A stretch of 64,000 nucleotides of DNA from positions 10,450 through 74,449 of the forward strand of contig CAZJRD010000011.1 in assembly GCA_964548365.1 (NCBI GenBank), in the 5' to 3' direction. Positions within the stretch are counted from its first letter, which is position 1. Each line of letters starts with the position of its first letter. The notes under the pieces are model-generated. The model searched no databases. It saw only the letters and a program-made list of their open reading frames with translations, and had not been told where the DNA came from. The DNA is from B46-G9 sp964548365. GTDB taxonomy: Bacteria; Desulfobacterota; DSM-4660; Desulfatiglandales; Desulfatiglandaceae. Made by a program: the position numbers and the translations under genes. Shown piece by piece: positions 8,559 to 17,153 of this stretch.

Positions 8559-9093
8559 GGCTCTTTTCTCCTTTCAATGAAGCCGCAGTCCCTCGCAAGG
8601 CGTCGGCTTCTTTCTTTGGTTTTCGGTCTCACGTTCCAGTGATCAGCAAAGACTTGTCCGACACCTGGAATCAAATCCTTCACCTGCCTCTCATTTGCTC
8701 CTCACGGGCAAACGCGTCAACCAACTAACTTCATCAACCCATCATAAGGTATCTTCTCATGCGCGTATGTCAAGAAAAAGAAAAAACCCTTTCATGGGAA
8801 ACAACCAAGGAAGATCATCACGCAAGTCACTGATAACACGATCAAGAAGGTAAATAAAGGGGACCTCATGACCCGCCGGTAATGAAAAATCAAGCAGCTC
8901 AAAAAAGGCTTTTCCGTTGACACACGACACTGTTTTCAATATTTTCCTCAAATGAAGGGAGTATTTCATTGAAACCTCCGGGTCAATTCAACTCCAGCCG
9001 GGCAGATCACTTTCCGCAAAATCATGGAAGACCTGGCGGAAAACCTCTGGCCCGGGTTCTCTCGGTAATGCCTCCACCTGGAGCAGGAACGTC
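8559..9093. other. Divergent intergenic region with repeats, no clear gene
   Basis: This 535-base gap separates the minus-strand lipoprotein from the plus-strand IscU-like gene. It carries a GAAGCCG...CGGCTTC inverted repeat followed by a T-rich run near 8581-8620, and the dispersed repeat ctcacgggcaaacgcgtcaa at 8702-8721. A 70-codon minus-strand frame at 8757-8969 has no recognisable motif or ribosome site and I do not support it as a gene. Promoters for both flanking genes must lie here, but none stands out. Confidence 0.4.
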
Positions 9094-9552
9094 ATGCTGC
9101 ATCAAATCTTATGGATCCTCCTGGGGTGCGGGCTCCTTTCCATCATCGTGGTTCTGTGGTTCCTGGCGTACTACCTCTTCACTCCCCATGTGGAGAATCC
9201 TGACGCAAAGGCAAAAATAACAGGAACCTGCGGGGATACCATGGAGATACGCCTGAAGTTCAAAGGAGACCGGGTTGTTGAAACTTCTTACTGGACCGAC
9301 GGATGCGCCCACAGCATGAATTCCATCTGCGCCGCTGCTGAGCTGACGAAGGGCAAGAACCCCGATGAAATCATGCAAATCGATGCCGCCATGATCCGGG
9401 AATCAGTGGGAGGCCTCCCCAGTGACCACCTTCATTGTGCGCAACTGGCCGAAGAGACCCTGCAGGCCGCCTTGCACAATTACATGATGGATTCGAAACA
9501 GGAAGCGAACAGGAGTCCGAACGGCAAGGCCTATCCCTCGCCTCCTCAGTGA
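9094..9552 (+). CDS. Membrane-anchored IscU/NifU-N-like scaffold protein
   Basis: A 152-residue protein with one N-terminal membrane segment (residues about 5-28) followed by an IscU-type domain. The three cluster-ligand cysteines of IscU are all present in family context: C46 in GTCGD (with the conserved D48), C71 in DGCAHS and C115 in HLHCAQLAEE. Members of the family assemble Fe-S clusters on these cysteines, usually as soluble cytoplasmic proteins. The membrane anchor is unusual. No iscS, hscA or hscB is nearby. The next gene starts 10 bases downstream and encodes a membrane sensor, so the two may be co-expressed. A true scaffold role at the membrane is inference. Confidence 0.82.
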   Translation: MLHQILWILLGCGLLSIIVVLWFLAYYLFTPHVENPDAKAKITGTCGDTMEIRLKFKGDRVVETSYWTDGCAHSMNSICAAAELTKGKNPDEIMQIDAAMIRESVGGLPSDHLHCAQLAEETLQAALHNYMMDSKQEANRSPNGKAYPSPPQ

Positions 9553-9561
9553 GATCTTCCT

Positions 9562-10881
9562 ATGGAAAAAACCGCCCTGGAATACATGCTGAAAAGCCCG
9601 AAAGTGCAGAGCTACCTGACCCCTATTAGACCCGGTCAGGTTCTGTTCAACGAGGGCGACTTCACCCAGGATCTCTGCGTCCTTGTATCGGGAAGGCTGG
9701 AGGTCTTCCGAGGGGATCAGAAAATGCAGGAGATCACCGAGCCGGGGGCCGTGCTCGGAAAAATCTCCTTTGTACTCGGGAGCAGGAGAACCGCCACCGT
9801 ACGGGCCATAGATGAGACGCAGGTCCTCTTGGTCCCCCAGAAGGAAGTGGGAGATTTTCTGAAGGAGTTTCCTGAAATTGCATGGGATATTCCAAGGCGC
9901 CTGGCACAGGAAGTTGATGTGGCAAGTCATGTCCTTTCCGGGATGAAAGAACTGTGCGACCACCTCCCTGATGCCTTCCTGATGAGCGACAGGGAGGGAA
10001 AAATTCTTTCCTGGAACAGGGCAGCAGAAGAGCTTTTCGGATGCGACTGGGAAGGCATGTATCAAAAACCCGCCGAAATCCTCTTCGAAGACAGAGAAGA
10101 GTTTCGTAATATCCTGGATGAGATTCTCTCAAAGGCCCCGGTCAAGGAAAGGATTCTCAGGATCAACCACCCCCGGAAAGGGATCCGTTACATCTCCACC
10201 AGTACGAACGTGCTTTCAGGCGGACACAAACAGTTTCAGGGAGTTGTTTTCCTGTGCCGGGATGTTACCGCTACCATCACTATAGAAAAAAAGCTGCGTC
10301 GTCTCTGGCTCTGGCTCCTCCCGGCCGGATTTCTCACCATGCTTTTGGCAGCCGCTTTCCTCTGGTCCTCCCTTTTTCCCTGGAACAGGCAGGAACGGCG
10401 TGATACGGATAAGATGGAATTGCAGAGTCTTATTTCAAGGGACAGATTCCTGCTTGGCTCCTCCCTGGGGTCGGCTATGCGAGCCGGCGACCAGAGAAAG
10501 GCAATCCTGGCCTTAAATACCTTTTTTCAAAACCGCCGTGGCAAAAACGGGCTCTATGAAGGCATCGTCGTACTTGATGAGGGGAAAAAGGTCTTTGCCT
10601 CCAGGGAGGCAAACGGATCAGGAGCGGTGAGTAAAGCAGGGACGAGTTACGCGGCCATCCAATTTGAAAATATTAGCGGATCAACCCATTGCGTGCTCAC
10701 CCTTTTTCGCCCTGATCCGGCCCATCCCATGGGCCGAAAAAGGGTTGATCTCGCTTTTCCCTTGAAAAGTGACGGAAAGCGAACGGGATGGCTCCTCTTC
10801 CAGATGAACATGGAAATTCTCAAAGGAAAATACGGGATTGATGAAAAGGCACTTAACCGACTGCGATTCAAGGACCTCTAG
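9562..10881 (+). CDS. Membrane sensor protein with cNMP-binding and PAS domains
   Basis: Residues about 15-110 resemble a cyclic-nucleotide-binding domain (RPGQVLFNEGD, PGAVLGKISFVLGSRRTATV). Residues about 130-240 are a PAS domain (CDHLPDAFLMSDREGKI, SWNRAAEELFG). A membrane segment follows at about 250-275 (LWLWLLPAGFLTMLLAAAFL), then a region of about 160 residues with a sensor-like mixed fold (GIVVLDEGKKVFASREANGS). No kinase, cyclase or methyl-accepting output domain is visible, so it may signal through protein contact. The stop codon TAG at 10879 lies inside the left end of a MITE-like element, so the present C-terminus may have been created by insertion. It follows the IscU-like gene by 10 bases. 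Confidence 0.75.
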   Translation: MEKTALEYMLKSPKVQSYLTPIRPGQVLFNEGDFTQDLCVLVSGRLEVFRGDQKMQEITEPGAVLGKISFVLGSRRTATVRAIDETQVLLVPQKEVGDFLKEFPEIAWDIPRRLAQEVDVASHVLSGMKELCDHLPDAFLMSDREGKILSWNRAAEELFGCDWEGMYQKPAEILFEDREEFRNILDEILSKAPVKERILRINHPRKGIRYISTSTNVLSGGHKQFQGVVFLCRDVTATITIEKKLRRLWLWLLPAGFLTMLLAAAFLWSSLFPWNRQERRDTDKMELQSLISRDRFLLGSSLGSAMRAGDQRKAILALNTFFQNRRGKNGLYEGIVVLDEGKKVFASREANGSGAVSKAGTSYAAIQFENISGSTHCVLTLFRPDPAHPMGRKRVDLAFPLKSDGKRTGWLLFQMNMEILKGKYGIDEKALNRLRFKDL

Positions 10882-11098
10882 CCCGGGTTTCTCACCGATC
10901 TTCGTCGCGAGACGGTGGAGAGTCCCATGAATAGCAAGTTGAGCTTGCGAAATCCCGCTATCGGGAGCGCGTGCAGGAAAATGGCCGCAGGCATACTTGG
11001 AGTACGTCGAGGTCATTTTTCAAGCGCAACGCAGTAGGCATGGGGCTATCCGCCATCGTAGTCCCGCGCTTCGCGGGATTGGTGAGAAATCCGGGCTA
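10879..11098. mobile_element. Palindromic MITE-like element between sensor gene and mlaE
   Basis: A 220-base element bounded by 18-base terminal inverted repeats, TAGCCCGGGTTTCTCACC at 10879-10896 and GGTGAGAAATCCGGGCTA at 11081-11098, with one mismatch. The inner parts also pair imperfectly, so the whole unit can fold into a long hairpin. The outermost bases are TA on each side, as expected for a TA-targeting element. It encodes no protein. The left end supplies the stop codon of the upstream gene and the right end stops 18 bases before the mlaE start. Confidence 0.75.
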
Positions 11099-11116
11099 AC
11101 AATTTCAAGAGACCAC

Positions 11117-12271
11117 ATGAAGACGGAAAACAGTACAGGGCAACCGGAAGATTCCGACTACACCTTGATGCCGACCGGTGAGGGAACATTGAGTCTTCAC
11201 CTTTCAGGATGCATGGACTATCGCTGTGCCGGGTTCATGTTCAAACGACTATTAGCTGACGTAGAAAAACACCATCCATCGTTCCTGTCAATCGATCTTT
11301 CCGGAGTTGCCACCATGGAGGATTTTGGTATCGCGGTGATCTTTGCACTAAAAAGGATGATGAGCACATGGGATGGTCATATCGAAATAACAGGAGCAGA
11401 TAGTCAGGCAAAAGAATTGCTGGAGATGCTCCCTTCGGAACACTTTGATGACAGCGCTTCATTCTTCAAACAGGAACCCCTAGGTCTTGTTGTCCGGCTC
11501 GGAGGGGCGTCAATAAAGGCGGCGAATGATGTCAAATTCATGGTATCCTTCGCAGGGTCATTGTTCCTGGCATGCATGCACGCTTTCAGGCACCCCGGAA
11601 GGCTTCGATGGGGCGATATGATCTCCTCCATGGAAAGGGTGGGCGTGGACGCCGTCCCGATCATAGCCCTGATCAGTTTTCTCATGGGCCTCATCATGGC
11701 TTTCATGTCTTCCGTGCAATTGCGGGAATTCGGCGCCAATATCTATGTGGCCTCCCTGGTGGCCCTCGCCATGGTGAGGGAGTTGGGTCCCATCATCACG
11801 GGCATCATCGTCGCAGGCAGATCCGGGTCCGCCTTTGCGGCAGAGATCGCCACCATGGAGATTTCAGAAGAGGTTGACGCCCTTCACGTTATGGGCATGA
11901 ATCCGATCCTGTTTCTGGCATTCCCGAAACTCATTGCCAGCGTCATTGTCTTACCCATACTCACGTTGCTGTCCGATCTCTTCGCCATCGCCGGGGGCCT
12001 GCTTGTCGGCGTCTCCATGCTGAACCTGACCCTGAGCGCTTACGTGGACCAGACGCTTCGGGCTGTTACGCTCTATGATGTGGGATGGGGATTTATCAAG
12101 AGCGCTGTCTTTGCCGCCTTGATCTCCTGGATCGGATGCATAAGGGGATTTCAGGCCCATGGCGGGGCTGAAGCAGTAGGAACGGCGACCACTTCCTCCG
12201 TGGTGACCAGCATATTTCTTATCATTTTGGCCGACTCGATTTTCGCGATCATCCGCACGTACTGGGGGTAA
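11117..12271 (+). CDS. mlaE: MlaE-family permease with N-terminal STAS domain
   Basis: The membrane subunit of an Mla-type ABC lipid transporter. Residues about 10-115 form a STAS domain (ATMEDFGIAVIFALKRM), normally a separate small subunit (MlaB). The rest is the MlaE permease with five or six membrane segments and the signatures MVRELGPIITGIIVAGRSGS and EIATMEISEEVDALHVMG. Total length is 384 residues. The ATG at 11117 is chosen because upstream codons lie within the MITE-like element; a weak AAGAGA precedes it. It is followed after 7 bases by the ATPase gene, then MlaD and a lipoprotein. Role: phospholipid movement between membranes, direction unknown. Confidence 0.92.
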   Translation: MKTENSTGQPEDSDYTLMPTGEGTLSLHLSGCMDYRCAGFMFKRLLADVEKHHPSFLSIDLSGVATMEDFGIAVIFALKRMMSTWDGHIEITGADSQAKELLEMLPSEHFDDSASFFKQEPLGLVVRLGGASIKAANDVKFMVSFAGSLFLACMHAFRHPGRLRWGDMISSMERVGVDAVPIIALISFLMGLIMAFMSSVQLREFGANIYVASLVALAMVRELGPIITGIIVAGRSGSAFAAEIATMEISEEVDALHVMGMNPILFLAFPKLIASVIVLPILTLLSDLFAIAGGLLVGVSMLNLTLSAYVDQTLRAVTLYDVGWGFIKSAVFAALISWIGCIRGFQAHGGAEAVGTATTSSVVTSIFLIILADSIFAIIRTYWG

Positions 12272-12278
12272 CCATCAT

Positions 12279-13052
12279 ATGGGAACAAAGGCGATCATCC
12301 AGGTACGGGATCTGCAGGCAAAGTATGGAGACAAGCTCATCCTGGACAGGATTCATTTTAATGTCTATGAAAGAGAAATCCTGGCAATCCTGGGGGAAAC
12401 CGGGTGTGGGAAGAGCACCCTGATGAAAAACATGATCGGGTTGGTGGAACCCACCCGGGGAGAAGTCATCATTGACGGTGACAGGATAACAGGAGCGGGC
12501 GATGAAACCTATGGACGGATCCTGCGAAAAATGGGGGTCCTTTTCCAAAACAATGCCCTTTTGAGTTCCCTGACCCTGGCCGAAAACGTGGCCTTGCCCA
12601 TGCAGGAATATACCGAATTACCCAAGCAGGCAGTGAATGCGCTGGTGAGATTCAAGCTGGGTATGATGAAACTGGATGGGTATGAGCATTTTTTCCCATC
12701 CGAACTGAGCGGCGGAATGAAAAAACGTGCGGCACTGGCAAGGGCCATGGCCTTGAACCCAAGGATTCTTTTTTTCGATGAACCTTCGGCGGGGCTCGAC
12801 CCCATATCTTCTGCGGAGCTGGATTTTCTCATTGATTACCTGAACAGGACATTTGGAACAACCATGGTCCTCGTAACGCACGAATTACAGAGCATTCTAA
12901 GAGTGGCCCACCGGGTAATCATGCTGGATAAGCAGACCAAGGGAATCATCGCCGAGGGGGATCCCCATGATCTGAAGGCGCACAGCCAGGATCCCTTTGT
13001 GAGGCGGTTTTTCAACAGGTGGACCGAGGCCGATGCACAGAGGCACAGGTGA
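12279..13052 (+). CDS. mlaF: Mla-type ABC transporter ATP-binding protein
   Basis: A 257-residue ATPase that powers the MlaE permease on the cytoplasmic face. Walker A GETGCGKST lies near residue 40, the signature LSGGMKKRAALARA near 145 and Walker B ILFFDEPSAGLDP near 165; the H-loop histidine follows in LVTHE. The LSGGMKKR form of the signature is typical of the MlaF group. The gene lies 7 bases after mlaE, and its TGA is 2 bases before the MlaD start. Full family length. Confidence 0.94.
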   Translation: MGTKAIIQVRDLQAKYGDKLILDRIHFNVYEREILAILGETGCGKSTLMKNMIGLVEPTRGEVIIDGDRITGAGDETYGRILRKMGVLFQNNALLSSLTLAENVALPMQEYTELPKQAVNALVRFKLGMMKLDGYEHFFPSELSGGMKKRAALARAMALNPRILFFDEPSAGLDPISSAELDFLIDYLNRTFGTTMVLVTHELQSILRVAHRVIMLDKQTKGIIAEGDPHDLKAHSQDPFVRRFFNRWTEADAQRHR

Positions 13053-13054
13053 CC

Positions 13055-14068
13055 ATGACTACGAAGCGGACAAAATTTGCGGTAGGACTTTTCGTCCTGG
13101 GCGGAACCATCCTCACAGCCGCGCTTCTCATTTTTCTCGGGGCAACGCACCTCTTCCAAAAGGGACTGTATTATGCCGCCTATTTTGATGAATCGGTGCA
13201 GGGCCTCATGAAGGACTCACCGGTGAAATACAGGGGTGTGCCCATCGGTCGCGTGGAAAGTATCAGCGTGGCACCGGACGGGAAGTTGATCCGGGTGGTC
13301 CTGAAAATCGAATCAGCTCAGAAACTGGATCAACGCATCGTTGCCCAGTTGAAGGCCGTGGGTATCACGGGGTCCGTGTTTGTGGAACTGGAACGGAGAG
13401 CGAATGGGGAACCCGATCAATCCCCAAAAATCAACTTCCCGACGCGGTATCCGGTGCTCGCTTCCAAGCCCTCCGAAATCAGCAATCTGATGAGCGGTTT
13501 TTTAGATGTACTGCGCCAAATCCAGGCCTCGGACCTCGAAGGGATCTCCAGCAGGATGAAGCACGCCCTGAAAACCTTCAACCAGAAAATGGCTGACCTG
13601 GACCTCAAGAACCTTTCCAATAAAATGGACAGCGTGCTGGACCATGTGGACGCCCTGACAGCACCAAAAAAATGGGATGCCCTCATTCAGTCTTTTCAGG
13701 CATCTGCCGGGGCGCTGGAACAGACCATGAACCAGGCCGGCAAACTGGTCAAACGGATAGCCCTTCTCACAGACCAGACAAACTTGATCCTGGCAGAAAA
13801 CAGGAACCAGATCAAAACAGCGCTCTTCAATTTCCGGAGGTCCATGGAAAAGGCGGATAAACTCATGGGGAACACGGACGCATTGATTCTAAAGACTGAT
13901 TTGCGAACCCAGGATGTTTTCCAGCGTGTCCAGGCAACGGCCCACAATCTGGAACGGGCCAGCGAGGAACTGCAACAACTCCTTGATCTGATTTCCGCCC
14001 AACCTTCGCTTCTGCTCTTTGGGACCCCTCCCCGTCCCAAGCCCCCTATGCATGAGAATAGCCAATGA
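13055..14068 (+). CDS. mlaD: MCE/MlaD-family lipid-binding protein
   Basis: A 337-residue substrate-binding component with one N-terminal membrane anchor (residues about 8-30) and a single MCE domain at about residues 40-120 (SPVKYRGVPIGRVESI, AVGITGSVFVELE). The long C-terminal part of about 200 residues is rich in charged heptads and is probably helical or coiled-coil, as in PqiB-like and longer MlaD proteins. It sits in the periplasm and passes lipids to or from the MlaEF complex. Start 13055 is chosen because it follows the ATPase stop by 2 bases; an earlier in-frame ATG would overlap that gene. The stop overlaps the next start as ATGA. Confidence 0.92.
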   Translation: MTTKRTKFAVGLFVLGGTILTAALLIFLGATHLFQKGLYYAAYFDESVQGLMKDSPVKYRGVPIGRVESISVAPDGKLIRVVLKIESAQKLDQRIVAQLKAVGITGSVFVELERRANGEPDQSPKINFPTRYPVLASKPSEISNLMSGFLDVLRQIQASDLEGISSRMKHALKTFNQKMADLDLKNLSNKMDSVLDHVDALTAPKKWDALIQSFQASAGALEQTMNQAGKLVKRIALLTDQTNLILAENRNQIKTALFNFRRSMEKADKLMGNTDALILKTDLRTQDVFQRVQATAHNLERASEELQQLLDLISAQPSLLLFGTPPRPKPPMHENSQ

Positions 14069-14745
14069 ATACTTCAGGGAAAAGAGGCCTCGTATCACTG
14101 AAGCAAATGGCGAAGAGCTTTTGGCTGATAATCGCTCTCATAGCACTTCTGTGCCTGGGGGGATGCTTGAACCTCAAACGGAAAACCCCCGCATTTTATT
14201 ACTACACCCTGGAATATGCCGCTCCCCAAATTCCAGATCTCAATCCCCTGAACGCTGACATTTATGTTGAGCGGTTTGTTGCGGTCCCTCCCTTTGATAC
14301 GGATCGCATGATTTACCGCCGTAGAAAATTCGGGAGGCATGCGTATCTCTATCACCGCTGGCAAACGAGGCCGGCTGGAACGGCCTCGTTCCTCCTGGCA
14401 AGGGATCTGAGAGAATCCCATGCTTTTCATCGGATATACCGGGAGTACCTTCCACCAGCCGGTGCGTACAGACTGAAGGGCGTGGTTGAAGATTTCCTGG
14501 GGTGGGACTCCCCTGACCACAGGGAGGCCGTTCTCCGTCTGAGAATCATCCTCTCCAAGGGCAATGGATCAGACGAAAAGGAAACCACTCTTTTTGAAAA
14601 AACCTACCTTGCTCGCAGAAGTACGAAAAGTGAGGACCCAAGGGGCCTGGCCCGGGCCATGAGCCAGGCCTTGAAAGAGGTATCCGCCAGGCTCATAAAG
14701 GATATCCACCGTGTCATCGAGAGACAAAACCTATCTGGTCAATAG
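14065..14745 (+). CDS. ABC-type transport auxiliary lipoprotein (PqiC-like)
   Basis: A 226-residue lipoprotein with a signal and lipobox LCLGGC at about residues 30-35, and a mature domain resembling the auxiliary lipoproteins of MCE transporters (YYTLEYAAPQIPD, VERFVAVPPFDTDRMIYR). In known systems such proteins sit at the inner face of the outer membrane and dock the periplasmic MCE protein. It overlaps mlaD by 4 bases, so translation is probably coupled. It is the last gene of the operon. A convergent minus-strand STAS gene follows. Role is inferred from position and fold-like pattern. Confidence 0.85.
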   Translation: MNTSGKRGLVSLKQMAKSFWLIIALIALLCLGGCLNLKRKTPAFYYYTLEYAAPQIPDLNPLNADIYVERFVAVPPFDTDRMIYRRRKFGRHAYLYHRWQTRPAGTASFLLARDLRESHAFHRIYREYLPPAGAYRLKGVVEDFLGWDSPDHREAVLRLRIILSKGNGSDEKETTLFEKTYLARRSTKSEDPRGLARAMSQALKEVSARLIKDIHRVIERQNLSGQ

Positions 14746-14824
14746 ATAGAGGGTAACTACACAGGTTCAAAGTCCCCAGGTTCACGGTTCAGGGTTGATG
14801 AAAGTCTTCTGCTCCATCAACACA

Positions 14825-15115
14825 TCAAGAAAGTTTGCTGTCCCGCGGAGCAAGCTGCTCTGCATGGTTCCCGGTGAAAAAGAGCGGGAGGCACTTCCCG
14901 TCCAGCGTTTCAAGATTGTCCTCCAGGACCATGCGGGCCGAAGGATGAACACTGCTCAGGTTGCTCGTATGGATAAATGCTCTTGTGGCCCACCGGCAGT
15001 TTTTCTTCAGCACCTCCAGCAGTTCATGTGCAGACAAGCCGTTGATATCGCCCTCCAGCCTCAGGTGCACACTATCGCAACTCGGATGGACATGAATACG
15101 AAAAGTCGAACCCAT
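14825..15115 (-). CDS. STAS-domain protein (anti-sigma factor antagonist-like)
   Basis: A 96-residue single-domain protein whose pattern VHLRLEGDINGLSAHELLEVL resembles STAS proteins of the SpoIIAA type. The serine normally phosphorylated lies in a DSSG-like stretch; here the matching region reads HTSNLSSVHPSARMVLE, so a phosphosite is plausible but not clear. The ATG at 15115 is supported by GGAGGAGGG 5 bases upstream; the frame is open further but without a ribosome site. The receiver-protein gene ends 44 bases upstream in the same direction, so the two may be a small signalling pair. Partner proteins are not visible here. Confidence 0.65.
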   Translation of the reverse strand: MGSTFRIHVHPSCDSVHLRLEGDINGLSAHELLEVLKKNCRWATRAFIHTSNLSSVHPSARMVLEDNLETLDGKCLPLFFTGNHAEQLAPRDSKLS

Positions 15116-15158
15116 TTTATCCCTCCTCCGAGACTGCCTAGCATAAGACACGCTTCAC

Positions 15159-15653
15159 TCACCCATGAATAGCTTCTCCTGGAGCAGGTCTAGCTGAATT
15201 TTCCGGGGCGTGCACCATTCGCTTTAACGAAGCCTCAAGAGCACTGGAAGTGAAAGGCTTTCGTATAAAATCGCGGATACCTATCCCCCGAGCCCTGGTA
15301 ATAACATCTTCGTTTCCATACGCGGTCACCAGGATCCTCTTTGCCTTTGGGCAAATCCCTCGAATTAACCGAAGAAATTCCAGCCCGTCCATGCCTGACA
15401 GCCGATAATCCGTTATGACAATATCGAATTCCTGCCCCTTTACGGCCTCCATCCCTTCCTCTGCGGTCTCCAGGGCAAGAATATGGCATCCCTCTTCCTC
15501 GAAGTATAACCCCAGTGAATGCCTGATCCACTCATCATCATCGACGAGTAATACTCTTAAATTTTTCAACTCAGAGAAAAAGTCCATCTCGCTGGTTTCT
15601 GGTAAGGTGGAATCTGCAATCTCAGTTAATTTTTTCAAACAACTCCCTACCAA
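15159..15653 (-). CDS. Single-domain response regulator (receiver protein)
   Basis: A receiver domain with the acidic pocket LLVDDDEW, the phospho-acceptor aspartate in DIVITDYRLSGMDGLEFL, and the conserved K in IRKPFTSS. There is no DNA-binding or enzymatic output domain, so it resembles CheY/Spo0F-type proteins. The start is uncertain. A TTG at 15653 is used because residues from there on align with the relict copy at 31878-32036 (C-K--...DS...EMD.FSELKNLRV). An ATG at 15587 is the conservative alternative and would leave 142 residues. A sigma-54 promoter candidate lies immediately upstream at 15663-15678, which leaves almost no leader for the TTG start and is a point against it. Confidence 0.82.
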   Translation of the reverse strand: MVGSCLKKLTEIADSTLPETSEMDFFSELKNLRVLLVDDDEWIRHSLGLYFEEEGCHILALETAEEGMEAVKGQEFDIVITDYRLSGMDGLEFLRLIRGICPKAKRILVTAYGNEDVITRARGIGIRDFIRKPFTSSALEASLKRMVHAPENSARPAPGEAIHG

Positions 15654-15662
15654 ACTTGATTT

Positions 15663-15678
15663 AGCATAAAATATGCCA
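15663..15678 (-). promoter_or_regulatory. Sigma-54 promoter candidate of receiver gene
   Basis: The minus strand reads TGGCATATTTTATGCT, with GG and GC elements separated by exactly 10 bases as required for -24/-12 promoters. The same motif with the same spacing is kept in the duplicated region at 32039-32054, which supports a function. The surrounding 50 bases are also conserved between the copies. The 220-base gap 15654-15873 holds no other gene. Confidence 0.55.
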
Positions 15679-15873
15679 CCTTCATTTCGGAGGCTAATAA
15701 CCATAAATACAAGGAGTTATATGAGCTGAGCTGACAGACAGGGCGGGTTAGAGGAGAGGAATTTCGAGAAATTCCAAAACGTCTTTTCCCAAAATTGAGA
15801 AACTGCGCGTAACTTGTGAAAATACCCACTTTTTGAGACAAACACTATCAAATCCTAGCCGCCATTGAACACC

Positions 15874-17115
15874 TCACCGCTCTTCGGCTGATTGCAGAAT
15901 GGCATGCAGCAGGGTGTTTGCGCCGGCTTCACAATCCTCCCAACTGGTGTTTTCCACCTCAACATGGCTGCGTCCCCCAATGCTCGGAACAAAAATCATG
16001 GCGGTGGGGCAGACCTGGTTCATATAGCTTGCATCGTGCCCGGCACCGCTAACCATGTGTAGATTGGGGTAGCCCAACTGGTCGGCGGTATCCAGGATGC
16101 GCTCGACCAGTTTTTCATCAAAGGGTGAATGCTGGACTTTCCAGGTTTCTTCCATGGTTATTGGACAGCCCCTTCGTGCCGCAATCCCTTCAAAATCCTC
16201 GCGTAACACTTCCCACGCCTTCAGGGCATGATCGTCATCCCAGGAGCGAATATCCACGGTGAAGTGCACTTTGTCAGGAATGATGTTCCTGGAGTTTGGA
16301 TAGTTCTCTATTTCCCCAACCGTTGCTACTAGATTGCCTCCCATATGTTCCGGGAGTTCATTGACCTTCAGAATCATTTCCGCTGCAGCGCACAGGGCAT
16401 CATGCCGTCCTTCCATGGGCGTCGGCCCCACCTGGTTTGCCTCCCCCTTCAGATTGACATCATACCAGTGCAGACAGACGATTCCTTTTGGCGCCCCTAT
16501 GACTCTTCCTTCCGTTTCCAGGATTGGGCCCTGTTCGATGTGATATTCATAGTAACAGTGAACCGGCCATTTTTCACACTTTGCCTCTTCCTTGTAACCG
16601 ATACGGATCAATTCCCCTTCAAACCTTCTGCCGTCTATATCGGTTCTACTATAGACCCAGTCTCTCTGCAGAGCGCCCGTCCAGACGCCCGATCCCACCA
16701 TGGCCGGAGAAAACCGGGAGCCCTCTTCGTTCGTCCAGTCCACAATAACGATTGGACGTTCGGTCACAACCTGGTTTTCATGCAAGGTTCTCAATACTTC
16801 AAGGGTACCCATGACCCCGAGGATGCCGTCGAACCGACCGCCGCTCGGCTGAGAATCCATGTGCGACCCGCTCATGACCGGAGATAGGCTGTTGTTTCTG
16901 CCTGGTCGACTACCAAAGATATTTCCCATCTCATCTATGGTCACATGGAGTTCCAGGTCATTGAGCCAGGTAATAAGAAGATCCCTGGCCTCCTTGTCCT
17001 CGTCGGATAGGGCCAATCTGTGCACCCCCTCGCCCGGGGTTGCCCCGATTTTTGCCATGCGTTCCAGGCTTTCCCGGAGCCTTTTGCCGTTGACTCTCAA
17101 CTCCTTGATTTGCAA
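15874..17115 (-). CDS. M20-family amidase (N-carbamoyl amino acid hydrolase / allantoate amidohydrolase type)
   Basis: A zinc-dependent hydrolase of 413 residues, the usual size of the Zn-dependent amidase/hydantoinase branch of peptidase family M20. Metal-ligand motifs are visible: SGSHMDSQPSGGRFDG, DWTNEEGSRF, EYHIEQGP and a C-terminal GAGHDASYM followed by HVEVENTS. Such enzymes split N-carbamoyl or ureido groups from amino acids. A TTG start at 17115 is chosen: GGGAG lies 8 bases upstream and earlier codons would overlap the thiolase gene. It is the last gene of the catabolic cluster that runs from about 30.5 kb. The true substrate is not known. Confidence 0.88.
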   Translation of the reverse strand: MQIKELRVNGKRLRESLERMAKIGATPGEGVHRLALSDEDKEARDLLITWLNDLELHVTIDEMGNIFGSRPGRNNSLSPVMSGSHMDSQPSGGRFDGILGVMGTLEVLRTLHENQVVTERPIVIVDWTNEEGSRFSPAMVGSGVWTGALQRDWVYSRTDIDGRRFEGELIRIGYKEEAKCEKWPVHCYYEYHIEQGPILETEGRVIGAPKGIVCLHWYDVNLKGEANQVGPTPMEGRHDALCAAAEMILKVNELPEHMGGNLVATVGEIENYPNSRNIIPDKVHFTVDIRSWDDDHALKAWEVLREDFEGIAARRGCPITMEETWKVQHSPFDEKLVERILDTADQLGYPNLHMVSGAGHDASYMNQVCPTAMIFVPSIGGRSHVEVENTSWEDCEAGANTLLHAILQSAEER

Positions 17116-17153
17116 TCTATTTCTCCCTGTGGCAGATTCTCCGAAATTGGGGC

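Noticed and set aside
8757..8969. 70-codon minus-strand frame in the divergent gap
   Set aside because: No known motif, no ribosome site and unclear codon pattern; treated as chance frame.
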